64,000 bases of DNA from Bacillota bacterium. Lineage in GTDB: Bacteria; Bacillota; Clostridia; Acetivibrionales; DSM-1351. The notes beneath the pieces were generated by a model. The model had not been told where the DNA came from and did no database searches. It saw only the letters and a list, made by a program, of their open reading frames with translations. Location of the stretch: assembly GCA_023444055.1 (NCBI GenBank), contig JAEZRV010000082.1, positions 1-64,000 on the forward strand, written 5' to 3'. The translations under genes were made by a program, and so were the position numbers. Shown piece after piece: positions 49,995 to 57,803 of this stretch. Each line of letters opens with the position of its first letter. Positions within the stretch are counted from its first letter, which is position 1.

Positions 49995-51542
49995 TTATAT
50001 TTTGGTTCTAAACCTATCAAGCATACCATACAAGCCCCATCTGTTCTGGTTGTTTATCCTTGAAATATTTCCCACACAATACTGCTTGCCATCTCGTATT
50101 CCAATTTCGTGAACAGCAGCTGTTATTGCAGCAACGACTTCTGGGTTGATATCACCATTTGTGTTTGATGCATTTTCAGCAGACGCTTCAGCTTTTTTCC
50201 TATCCTCTATTCTCTGCTTAAAGAACTTCTCTGCAACCTGTGGAAGCATTGCATATGAGAGTACATCCTCATCCTGCTCAATGTAGTCTTTTATAGTTTC
50301 TTTGATATTCTCAAGCTCAGGCTCAATCAAGTCTGCAGGTCTGCAAGTAATCGGTTGTTCATCGCCCAATATTTTCTTCATGATTTCTTCGCCTATTGGA
50401 GCTGGGCTCTTACCATATTCGCCCTTAACAACGCCTTTAGACTCCTTTGGAACCATCTTATATCTTTCACCTGTTAGCACATTCAAAACAGCCTGCGTCC
50501 CAACTATCTGACTTGAAGGCGTTACCAACGGAGGGTATCCAAAGTCTTCTCTAACTCTAGGTACTTCCTTTAAAACCTCTTCATATTTATCTAAAGCATT
50601 TGACTGCTTTAGCTGTGATACCAGATTTGACAGCATTCCACCTGGAACTTGATAAATAAGAGTATTAACATCAACACCCATTACTTTAGTATCCAATAGA
50701 CCACTCTCAATGTATTTTTCCTTTAAAGGTCTGAAATAATCTGCAATCTCACTTAACTTTTCCAAATCAAGTCCTGTATCATAAGCTGAGTCTTTAAGAG
50801 TTGCAACTAATGGCTCAGTTGGTGGCTGTGAAGTTCCAAGAGCCATAGGTGAAATAGCGCAATCCACTACGTCAACACCAGCCTCTATTGCTTTTAAATA
50901 TGTCATTGATGCTACACCACTTGTATAGTGAGTATGCAGCTGTATTGGTACACTTACATTTTCTTTAAGTGCTTTTACCAAATCATATGCCTGATAAGGT
51001 ACTAAAAGCCCTGCCATGTCCTTAATACATATTGAATCTGCTCCCATGCTCTCAAGTCTTTTTGCATCCTTTACAAAAAGTTCCAAGCTATGAACCGGAC
51101 TTATTGTATAGCAAATACAGCCTTGAGCATGACCGCCTTCTTTCTTACAAGCCTTCATTGCTGTTTCAATATTTCTAGGATCATTTAATGCATCGAATAT
51201 TCTCATAATATCCATACCATTTGCAATGGCTTTTTGCACAAAATATTCTACAACATCATCAGCATAATGCTTGTATCCTAAAAGATTCTGTCCTCTTAAC
51301 AGCATTTGAAGTTTAGTCTTTTTTGCTGCTTTCTTAATTTTTCTGAGTCTCTCCCATGGATCCTCATTTAGAAATCTCATTGATGCATCAAATGTGGCTC
51401 CGCCCCATGCTTCTAATGAGTGATAACCTATATTGTCAAGCTTCTCAACTATAGGAAGCATATCTTCTGTTCTCATCCTAGTTGCAATAAGTGACTGATG
51501 TGCATCTCTAAGCACTGTTTCAGTAATTCTTACTCCTGCCAT
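49995..51542 (-). CDS. Oxaloacetate decarboxylase alpha / pyruvate carboxylase subunit B-like (5S transcarboxylase) protein
   Basis: A 515-residue carboxyltransferase acting between biotin and pyruvate/oxaloacetate. TETVLRDAHQSLIATRMR opens the HMGL-like TIM barrel; the metal and lysine region is SICIKDMAGLLVP and histidines lie in QLHTHYTSG. A PYC/OADA domain follows, but no biotin domain is attached. With the separate biotin carrier and CoA carboxyltransferase upstream, it makes a three-part enzyme like Propionibacterium transcarboxylase. Membrane OadB-type genes are absent. The start is ATG 51542 (MAGVRITETV); GGGGGACC lies beyond a hairpin at 51605. Confidence 0.9.
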   Translation of the reverse strand: MAGVRITETVLRDAHQSLIATRMRTEDMLPIVEKLDNIGYHSLEAWGGATFDASMRFLNEDPWERLRKIKKAAKKTKLQMLLRGQNLLGYKHYADDVVEYFVQKAIANGMDIMRIFDALNDPRNIETAMKACKKEGGHAQGCICYTISPVHSLELFVKDAKRLESMGADSICIKDMAGLLVPYQAYDLVKALKENVSVPIQLHTHYTSGVASMTYLKAIEAGVDVVDCAISPMALGTSQPPTEPLVATLKDSAYDTGLDLEKLSEIADYFRPLKEKYIESGLLDTKVMGVDVNTLIYQVPGGMLSNLVSQLKQSNALDKYEEVLKEVPRVREDFGYPPLVTPSSQIVGTQAVLNVLTGERYKMVPKESKGVVKGEYGKSPAPIGEEIMKKILGDEQPITCRPADLIEPELENIKETIKDYIEQDEDVLSYAMLPQVAEKFFKQRIEDRKKAEASAENASNTNGDINPEVVAAITAAVHEIGIRDGKQYCVGNISRINNQNRWGLYGMLDRFRTKI

Positions 51543-51613
51543 GAATAATATCCATACCACGTATTTGCTATAAAAATTCTAGTCAAAGTACTGGCAAGGA
51601 CTCGGTCCCCCTT
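51540..51613 (-). promoter_or_regulatory. Hairpin leader separating Shine-Dalgarno from start (oadA/pycB-like copy)
   Basis: The mRNA order is AAAGGGGG, ACCGA, left arm GTCCTTGCCA, GTACTTTGA, loop, right arm TGGTATGGAT, ATTATTC, ATG. CCAGTACTTT is shared with the murD copy. It lies in the gap after the biotin-carrier gene, so it would act inside the operon mRNA. Confidence 0.72.
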
Positions 51614-51657
51614 TACTAATTATTTTAGTTCGGCAAGCCTATAATCTTTCAACACTG

Positions 51658-52029
51658 TTATTCAACTGTTGCCATTACTTCACGAGCGACTACAGCTTGA
51701 TTAGCACTTACATTCAGTGTAATTTTTCCATCAGCTGGTGAAACTATCTCGTTTTCCATTTTCATTGCTTCTAATATAAGCAGCACTTGTCCTTTTTTAA
51801 CCATTTCCCCATTAGCAACCTTAACTTTTAAAACAGTCCCAGGCATTGGTGCAATAACATCTCCTGTATTACTTGAAGTTGCTTGTGCTACTTTTACAGC
51901 ACGAGGTGCTGCTGACTTAGGTGCCATTTTACCAGCGGGTGCTGCAGTCATATTTTGAGTTGCACCGCCTACTTCCTGAACCTCAACTTCATATGGATTC
52001 CCATTAACTTTTATTATATATTTACTCAT
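51658..52029 (-). CDS. Biotin carboxyl carrier protein
   Basis: A 123-residue carrier. The Ala/Pro-rich flexible region (about residues 20-55) precedes a biotinyl domain with VIAPMPGTVLKVKVANGEMV and LILEAMKMENEIVSPADG, in which the lysine of AMKM is biotinylated. The start is ATG 52029 (MSKYIIKVNG), right after GGGAGGTTTGT; upstream in-frame codons are leader. It carries CO2 between the two carboxyltransferases encoded on either side. Confidence 0.93.
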   Translation of the reverse strand: MSKYIIKVNGNPYEVEVQEVGGATQNMTAAPAGKMAPKSAAPRAVKVAQATSSNTGDVIAPMPGTVLKVKVANGEMVKKGQVLLILEAMKMENEIVSPADGKITLNVSANQAVVAREVMATVE

Positions 52030-52155
52030 ACAAACCTCCCACGCCAACTTTTGGCGTAAAATATAATTTTATTATCGTGGAGGTACCGCAATATCTTACC
52101 ATCTATCTCCACACTTTTTTATGCTGACCTCCCACGCCAACTTTTGACGTAAAAA
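52030..52155 (-). promoter_or_regulatory. Duplicated leader with Shine-Dalgarno paired to an anti-sequence (biotin-carrier copy)
   Basis: In the mRNA sense TACCTCCACG (about 52076-52085) can pair with CGTGGGAGGT (52034-52043), which is the ribosome-binding site of the gene at 52029. An inner hairpin ACGCCAAAAGTTGGCGT lies beside it. An upstream half-unit ending in GCGTGGGAGGTC (52126-52137) repeats the sequence. The spacer, with GTGTGGAGA and ATATTGCG, corresponds to the spacer of the moxR leader at 19045-19208. Confidence 0.72.
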
Positions 52156-52176
52156 TATTTTTTACCTATTGTGTAA

Positions 52177-53727
52177 TTAAAGAGGAATATTTCCGTGTTT
52201 TTTAGCAGGTCTATTTTCCCTCTTTGTATTCAACATTTCAAGGGCTGATATAATCCTGCTTCTAGTTTCAGATGGTTCAATAACATCATCAACATATCCT
52301 CTTGCAGCAGCAACGTATGGATTTGAAAATTTATCTCTATATTCTGCTATCTTTTCTTTTCTAGTCTCAGCAGGATTCTCAGAAGCAGTAATTTCCTTTT
52401 TAAATATAATGTTAGCTGCTCCATCAGGTCCCATTACCGCTATCTCAGCTGATGGCCAAGCTAATACCATATCTGCCCCTATAGTTTTGCTGTTCATGGC
52501 AATATAAGCTCCGCCATATGCTTTTCTCAAAATAATATTAACCTTAGGAACAGTTGCCTCAGAGAATGCGTATAACAATTTAGCACCATGTCTTATAATA
52601 CCATTATGTTCTTGTGCTACACCAGGTAAGAACGCTGGAACATCGGTCAAAGAAACCAATGGAATATTAAATGCATCACAGAAACGAACAAAACGAGCAG
52701 CTTTATCAGCAGCATTCATGTCTAATGAACCAGCCATAACCTTTGGCTGATTAGCAACAATACCAACTGATTTTCCATTTAATCTAGCAAATCCAATTAT
52801 CATATTCTGAGCGAAATAACTCTGTATTTCAAAGAAATTACCATCATCAACAATCTGACTAATTACTTCATACATATCATATGCTTTGTTTGATTCTTCT
52901 GGAATTATTTCATTTAAGCTTTGAACAATTCTATCTGCACTATCAGTTACACCAAAATACATAGTGTCTGAAACATTGTTGTCAGGAATAAAACTGAGAA
53001 GAATCCTTATATCCTCAATACATTCCTGTTCACTTGCACACTTAAAGTGAGCAACACCGCTAACAGCCGTGTGTACATCTGCACCGCCAAGAGTTTCAGC
53101 AGTAACCTCTTCACCTGTAACTGATTTAATTACCTGCGGTCCTGTTATAAACATTTGGCTGGTCTTATCTACCATAAATATAAAGTCCGTAATAGCAGGT
53201 GAATAAACCGCACCACCAGCACAAGGTCCCATAATTACTGAAATTTGAGGTATAACACCAGATGCTATAGTATTTCTATAGAATATATCGCCGTATCCTG
53301 AAAGTGCATCTAGACCTTCTTCAATACGTGCTCCACCCGAATCATTAATCGATATAAATGGTGCTCCCATTTTTAATGCCATATCCATTACCTTTGTAAT
53401 TTTCTTAGCATGCATTTCACCAAGTGAGCCACCTATAACAGTAAAGTCCTGGGAAGCAACAAATACTTTTCTTCCATCTACTGTTCCATAACCAGTAACA
53501 ACACCTTCACCTGCAAGCTTTTTCTTTTGCATACCAAAATCAAAACATCTTGATTCAATAAAAGCGTCTACCTCAACAAAGCTATTTTCATCAAATAATA
53601 GCTCTATTCTTTCTCTGGCGGTAAGCTTCCCTTCATTATGCCTTTTATCAATCTTATCTTGTCCGCCACCTAATGCGATGGAACTTTTTAAGCTTTTTAA
53701 TTTTTCGATTTTTTCAATCTGTGACAT
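52177..53727 (-). CDS. Methylmalonyl/propionyl-CoA carboxyltransferase (12S-type, beta) subunit
   Basis: A 516-residue acyl-CoA carboxyltransferase. KLTARERIELLFDENSFVE opens it, then DFTVIGGSLGEMHAKKI, ISINDSGGARIEEGLDALSG, MGPCAGGAVYSPAITDFIFM and the C-terminal NIILRKAYGGAYIAMNSK. Length and motifs fit methylmalonyl-CoA carboxyltransferase 12S or propionyl-CoA carboxylase beta. No biotin carboxylase gene is present, which favours transcarboxylation between an acyl-CoA and pyruvate over ATP-dependent carboxylation. The start ATG has AAAGAGGTGATTGGGAT. Confidence 0.9.
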   Translation of the reverse strand: MSQIEKIEKLKSLKSSIALGGGQDKIDKRHNEGKLTARERIELLFDENSFVEVDAFIESRCFDFGMQKKKLAGEGVVTGYGTVDGRKVFVASQDFTVIGGSLGEMHAKKITKVMDMALKMGAPFISINDSGGARIEEGLDALSGYGDIFYRNTIASGVIPQISVIMGPCAGGAVYSPAITDFIFMVDKTSQMFITGPQVIKSVTGEEVTAETLGGADVHTAVSGVAHFKCASEQECIEDIRILLSFIPDNNVSDTMYFGVTDSADRIVQSLNEIIPEESNKAYDMYEVISQIVDDGNFFEIQSYFAQNMIIGFARLNGKSVGIVANQPKVMAGSLDMNAADKAARFVRFCDAFNIPLVSLTDVPAFLPGVAQEHNGIIRHGAKLLYAFSEATVPKVNIILRKAYGGAYIAMNSKTIGADMVLAWPSAEIAVMGPDGAANIIFKKEITASENPAETRKEKIAEYRDKFSNPYVAAARGYVDDVIEPSETRSRIISALEMLNTKRENRPAKKHGNIPL

Positions 53728-53973
53728 ATCCCAATCACCTCTTTAAGAAAATAATATTTCTCTATACAATATTTTATTATTAGTTATTATTACCTAGTAA
53801 TAATTATATATTAGGTCTAATACAGTGTCAAGGTAATGATACCAATAATTATTATAAATAAACCAAAAAGTAAGTTTAAAATAGATATTTATAATTTATA
53901 TATTTATTTCAAACTTACTTTTTTACGTTTTTCTGCCGAATATATATTAAATAAATTAAATATTAAGTAATCG

Positions 53974-54003
53974 CCCACTAAAAGTTTCAAACGATACGAA
54001 TAC
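53974..54003 (+). promoter_or_regulatory. Possible sigma-I autoregulatory promoter
   Basis: CCCACTAAAA followed after 13 bases by CGAATA resembles sigma-I promoters as described for Bacillus and Clostridium thermocellum, with an A tract in the -35 region and CGA in the -10. It lies about 25 bases before the sigI ribosome-binding site, and sigI operons are known to be self-transcribed. Spacing was judged by eye only. The rest of the 296-base gap is A+T-rich, with no other element. Confidence 0.5.
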
Positions 54004-54026
54004 TATAACGAGGGAGTGTAATGTAG

Positions 54027-54779
54027 TTGACTATTTTACATATATTTGATAAGTTCCAGCGAAATTCAGAGGCTCTTGGGGACACCATTAAAAAAATTAA
54101 AAACGGTGAAAATCACTTAAGAGAAACTCTAATAAAAGACTATAAACCATATATTATAAAGACAGTTTCTAAAACAACTGGCATGTATGTTGATATAGAA
54201 AATAGTGAAGAATTTAGCGTTGGTCTTATGGCCTTCAACGAAGCTATAGATAGCTTTGATGCTGATAATTATTCAGGCTTTATAAGCTTTGCCGGTATTG
54301 TAATTAAAAGAAGAGTAATTGATTACATTAGGAAGAATGAAAAGAACAGCAACAGCGTTCCGTTATCATATTTTAGTAATAATGAAGATGATACTGATTC
54401 CTTTGAAAATAAATATTTTGTAGTAGATTCTAGTTCACAGTTTAGCAATATTGAAACAAAAGAAGAAATAGGAGTATTTATTAAACGACTAAATGAATTT
54501 GACATAGAACTTAGCGACTTAATAAAAAATGCTCCAAAGCATATAGATTCCAAGCGTTTAGCAATAAAAATTGCTAGAGTTTTAGCAGAAAACAAAGACC
54601 TTTCAGATAAATTAGAACGAACAAAAAGCATGCCCGTATTTGGTATTATGAAGCTTATAAAAGTAAGCACCAATACACTTATGAGAAATAAAAAATTTAT
54701 TATTGCGATTTACTTGATACTAACTAGTAACCTTGAGGTTATGCAAAGTTATATTAGAAATATAGAGAAAGAAACATGA
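54027..54779 (+). CDS. sigI: RNA polymerase sigma factor SigI
   Basis: A 250-residue alternative sigma factor of the SigI family. The N-terminal region-2-like part includes RETLIKDYKPYIIKTVSKTT and SVGLMAFNEAIDSFD, SFAGIVIKRRVIDYIRKNEK; the C-terminal SigI domain includes KRLNEFDIELSDLIKNAP and MPVFGIMKLIKVSTNTLMRN. The start is TTG 54027. Two codons earlier, an ATG at 54021 better spaced from GAGGGAG is followed at once by an in-frame TAG. In cellulolytic clostridia SigI factors control polysaccharide-degradation genes. rsgI follows. Confidence 0.93.
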   Translation: MTILHIFDKFQRNSEALGDTIKKIKNGENHLRETLIKDYKPYIIKTVSKTTGMYVDIENSEEFSVGLMAFNEAIDSFDADNYSGFISFAGIVIKRRVIDYIRKNEKNSNSVPLSYFSNNEDDTDSFENKYFVVDSSSQFSNIETKEEIGVFIKRLNEFDIELSDLIKNAPKHIDSKRLAIKIARVLAENKDLSDKLERTKSMPVFGIMKLIKVSTNTLMRNKKFIIAIYLILTSNLEVMQSYIRNIEKET

Positions 54780-54820
54780 CTAACAGGTTTAAAGCCTAAA
54801 ATTAAACTCAAGTTGTCAGA

Positions 54821-54865
54821 TACTATAAAGCTGTGAGATACCATAAAGCTGTGAGATACCATAAA
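54821..54865 (+). repeat. 18-base tandem repeat before rsgI
   Basis: Two and a half copies of TAC(C/T)ATAAAGCTGTGAGA lie between the sigI stop and the rsgI ribosome-binding site. The last partial copy runs directly into AAAAAAGGAGG. Confidence 0.85.
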
Positions 54866-54866
54866 A

Positions 54867-54935
54867 AAGGAGGTGTCAAGTCCATGTCAGTTTTTTTGGG
54901 GTTTAGCCCAAAATGCAAAGCATGGATATACTATG
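54867..54935 (+). promoter_or_regulatory. Hairpin leader separating Shine-Dalgarno from start (rsgI copy)
   Basis: The order is AAGGAGG, TGTCAAG, left arm TCCATG, a loop that itself contains TTTGGGG and CCCAAAA arms, right arm CATGGA, TATACT, ATG. The stem is six perfect pairs with an extra inner hairpin. It would set translation of the anti-sigma factor relative to SigI. Confidence 0.72.
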
Positions 54936-56267
54936 AAAAATTATACAGGCTCAATACTTGAATTAAATACAAATTATGCTACAGTGATGACTGATTCATG
55001 CGATTTTGTTACAATTCATCCGCAACCAGATATGTTTGTTGGTCAACAGATAAAATTTAAAGAATCCGACATTAAGAAATCTAACAAATACCATGTTAAA
55101 TACTTCGCACTTGCTGCAAGTGTATTTGTCATAGGCTTATGTTCTATTATCTTTTTCAGATTTTCAAATTTAACTCCTGTATTAGCATATATAGATGTTG
55201 ATATCAATCCTAGTATCGAATTAACTATTGATAAAGATGCTGAAGTTATTGATATAAAAGCATTAAACGAGGATGCTCAAATTGTGTTGAAGGATTTAAA
55301 CCTTATGGATTTGCAAATAAAAGAGGCAATAACTGAGGTTGTTACAGTGTCAAAGGAATTGGGTTATCTAAATAATAATAAAGGTAATACAGTTCTTATA
55401 TCAGCTTCACTAGAAGAAGATACCAATGATAAGCAGAATGCCTCAAGTCTAAAAGCTTTAGATGAAGTTTTAACAGATATAAGCAGTATTAATATTAGTG
55501 CAGAAAATAAAAGTATTAAGCCTGAAATTATTAAAGTTACACCTAATAGCAGAAAAGCTGCAATAGAAAAAGGCTTATCAATGGGTAGATATGCTCTTTT
55601 TTCAAAAATCAAGGCTAAAAATAGTGATATTACTGTTGAAAAAGCAAAAACTGAGCGAATTTCTGAAATGTTAGTAAAAGCAAAAATTAAATCCGATAAA
55701 TCAGAGTCTAATGTAAGTGGCTTAGGTTCAGATAATACTGACTTTATAAATACTGAATCTAATGAACCAAACAAATTTGATTCTAATGATTCTAATGTTA
55801 AAAGTAACGACTCAAATAGCACTAATAGCAATTCAAAAGATAATTATACTAGAATGCCAGATTTTAAAGACCCTGCATCATCACATAGCAGCGCAAAAAA
55901 ATCTGATAACTCATTTGCTAAACCAGATAATAAGGATAAAAAATCGGATGTTAAAGAACCTTCTCCATCGAAATTTGGTTCTAAAAAGTCTAATTCCAAC
56001 GATCCTGCTGCATCTGACAACGGCGCAAAAAAATCTGATAGCTCATCTGCTACACCAGATAATAAGGATAAAAAGTCGGATGTTAAAGAACCCTCTTCAT
56101 CGGAATTTGGTTCTAAAAAACCAGAATTTAAATATCCTGCATCAAAAGGCGGTTCAAAAAAATCAGATTCCGAGAACCGTGCACCATCAGATGGGAATAC
56201 TAATATGCAGAGTCCAAAAGACTCCGCTTCTAAAGGTCATGGCAATAAAAACGCTGGTTCTAAATAA
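54933..56267 (+). CDS. rsgI: Anti-sigma factor RsgI
   Basis: A 444-residue single-pass membrane anti-sigma factor that holds SigI at the membrane. The N-terminal cytoplasmic RsgI domain covers residues 1-50 and the transmembrane helix about 57-79. The conserved extracytoplasmic YIDVDINPSIELTID carries the Asn-Pro pair (about 92-93) reported as an autocleavage site in this family. The outer part lacks a carbohydrate-binding or protease module and ends in about 170 residues of Ser/Lys/Asp repeats. The start is ATG 54933; a frame from 54873 reads through the leader. Confidence 0.9.
   Translation: MKNYTGSILELNTNYATVMTDSCDFVTIHPQPDMFVGQQIKFKESDIKKSNKYHVKYFALAASVFVIGLCSIIFFRFSNLTPVLAYIDVDINPSIELTIDKDAEVIDIKALNEDAQIVLKDLNLMDLQIKEAITEVVTVSKELGYLNNNKGNTVLISASLEEDTNDKQNASSLKALDEVLTDISSINISAENKSIKPEIIKVTPNSRKAAIEKGLSMGRYALFSKIKAKNSDITVEKAKTERISEMLVKAKIKSDKSESNVSGLGSDNTDFINTESNEPNKFDSNDSNVKSNDSNSTNSNSKDNYTRMPDFKDPASSHSSAKKSDNSFAKPDNKDKKSDVKEPSPSKFGSKKSNSNDPAASDNGAKKSDSSSATPDNKDKKSDVKEPSSSEFGSKKPEFKYPASKGGSKKSDSENRAPSDGNTNMQSPKDSASKGHGNKNAGSK
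55770..56260 (+). repeat. Low-complexity repeat region encoding the RsgI tail
   Basis: Repeated blocks encode K-K-S-D, P-D-N-K-D-K-K-S-D-V-K-E-P and F-G-S-K-K. Two ~130-base blocks (near 55890-56000 and 56020-56130) are close copies. Because the unit is low-complexity DNA, long open frames also appear in the other plus-strand frame here; these are not genes. Confidence 0.85.
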
Positions 56268-56382
56268 AATTAGTTTCTCACTTTAAAAACTGTAAAAACA
56301 TAAAAATATTCTTTTTTAGAGGGTTTATTAATGTTATAATCTACTTAAATAATAAAATATATATTTTTAAGGAGTTTTACAA

Positions 56383-56871
56383 ATGGACAATCAAAATGAA
56401 ACAAATGACTCTATTCAATATTCAACAAATTTTGACAATCAAGAAAACAATAATGAGCAGCATCTATATGATACAAACTATCAGCAAAACAGTTATAATA
56501 TGAATGGATCTCCGCAAAATAATTATATTATAAATTCAATGATTGATAGCCTTTCAGGTTGGATGAAATTCATGGGAATATGCACCATTATTTCAGGTTC
56601 TCTTACATGTTTAGGCATTTTAACTGCTGCAATTGGCGTGCCTTTAATTTTCGCAGGAATTGCCCTTACAAAGGGGTCTAGAAATATTAAAACCTACAAA
56701 CAGTATAGTAATCCATATAATCTTAATGAAGTATTTACATCGCTTAATAAATACTTCAAAATACAAGGTATACTTACTATCGTAGGAATTGTTTTTTTTA
56801 TTATTGCTATGGTACTATCAATATTTTCTGCAGTATTTACAATAAACACTATTCAAAATTATTACTATTAA
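56383..56871 (+). CDS. Small membrane protein, DUF5362-like
   Basis: A 162-residue protein. The first 50 residues are Asn/Gln-rich and disordered. Two hydrophobic regions follow, MKFMGICTIISGSLTCLGIL with an adjoining helix, and ILTIVGIVFFIIAMVLSIF. FKIQGILTIVGI near residue 122 and the spacing resemble DUF5362 proteins. The start ATG has AAGGAGTTTTACAA, and a TATAAT sits at 56335-56340. It is convergent with rluB and overlaps its end by four bases. Function is unknown. Confidence 0.68.
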   Translation: MDNQNETNDSIQYSTNFDNQENNNEQHLYDTNYQQNSYNMNGSPQNNYIINSMIDSLSGWMKFMGICTIISGSLTCLGILTAAIGVPLIFAGIALTKGSRNIKTYKQYSNPYNLNEVFTSLNKYFKIQGILTIVGIVFFIIAMVLSIFSAVFTINTIQNYYY

Positions 56872-57578
56872 TGATGTAAAGCATTAAACTCCGTAGTCGT
56901 CAGATTCCTCCATTTACCTTCAGGTAGGTCACCAAGAGCTATAGGCCCTATAGATATTCTTTTTAATGTAAGCACATTATGGCCTATAGCAGCACACATT
57001 TTTCTCACCTGTCTATTTTTACCTTCATGGATTGTTATATGAACTAATGCATTATTCTTTATGACTTCTTTAATAATTATTTTTGCAGGAGAAGTTGTAT
57101 AATCCTCAATTTTTAATCCAGCTTCAAACATCTTTATTTCACTTTCCTTTGGAACACCTGAAATTAAAGCCTCATAAACTTTATTTATCTCGTGCTTCGG
57201 ATGTGTTAATTGATATGTAAAATCCCCGTCATTTGTCAATAATATAAGCCCAGAAGTATCATAATCAAGCCTACCAACAGGGTATAATCTTATTCCGACC
57301 TCCTTTACTAGGTCTAATACTGTCAGCCTTCCAAATTGATCTTTTGCACTTGACACATATCCAGTCGGCTTATGGAGCATAATGTACATATTCTGTTCTT
57401 TAATTTCAATTAATTTTTCATCTACAGTAATTCTATCCGTATTACGTACAATAACACCCATATCAGTAATTATCTTACCATTTATAGCAACTCTACCTTG
57501 CTTTATAATATTTTCAGCTGCTCTTCTTGAAGCAACACCAGCATGGGCTAAAAACTTCTGCAATCTCATTTCTTCCAT
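56868..57578 (-). CDS. rluB: 23S rRNA pseudouridine synthase RluB family
   Basis: A 236-residue pseudouridine synthase that modifies 23S rRNA. The N-terminal S4 RNA-binding domain has MRLQKFLAHAGVASRRAAEN. The catalytic domain has LYPVGRLDYDTSGLILLTND with the catalytic aspartate, and EGKNRQVRKMCAAIGH. It lies near scpA/scpB, ytfJ and dacF, as in Bacillus, where rluB follows the same group. Confidence 0.93.
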   Translation of the reverse strand: MEEMRLQKFLAHAGVASRRAAENIIKQGRVAINGKIITDMGVIVRNTDRITVDEKLIEIKEQNMYIMLHKPTGYVSSAKDQFGRLTVLDLVKEVGIRLYPVGRLDYDTSGLILLTNDGDFTYQLTHPKHEINKVYEALISGVPKESEIKMFEAGLKIEDYTTSPAKIIIKEVIKNNALVHITIHEGKNRQVRKMCAAIGHNVLTLKRISIGPIALGDLPEGKWRNLTTTEFNALHH

Positions 57579-57693
57579 TTAAATAACATCCTTTTTTCTA
57601 AATGCGTATCACATGTATTTTAATATTCATTATGGCAAGAGTCAAGGTTGAAAGAATATTAAATAACGTGTAAATGAAAAAAACAACTACCTT

Positions 57694-57747
57694 ATACTAA
57701 TTTGCATTTAAAAATAGTTTCCTATATTTTTAAATACGAAATAGTAT
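57694..57747. repeat. 54-bp minimal MITE: both ends, no interior
   Basis: ATACTAATTTGCATTTAAAA on the left is the right-hand end of the 255-bp element inverted, and TTTTTAAATACGAAATAGTAT on the right is its left-hand end inverted. Nothing lies between except AATAGTTTCCTATA. It appears to be an internal deletion derivative that kept both termini. Confidence 0.75.
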
Positions 57748-57751
57748 TATT

Positions 57752-57784
57752 TAAAAAAAGACGAGAACAAATAAAATCCTCGCC
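57752..57784 (-). terminator. Terminator of ytfJ
   Basis: On the minus strand GGCGAG pairs with CTCGTC and is followed by TTTTTTT, starting about 20 bases past the ytfJ stop. Confidence 0.75.
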
Positions 57785-57803
57785 TTCAATAACCTTATGA
57801 CTT

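Noticed and set aside
53728..56267. Cellulosome gene cluster next to sigI-rsgI
   Set aside because: No glycoside hydrolase, dockerin or scaffoldin sequence is present anywhere in the window.
55762..56286. 174-codon open frame overlapping rsgI
   Set aside because: It is a shifted reading of the low-complexity rsgI tail, with repeated Ile/Leu/His/Lys composition and no separate ribosome-binding site.
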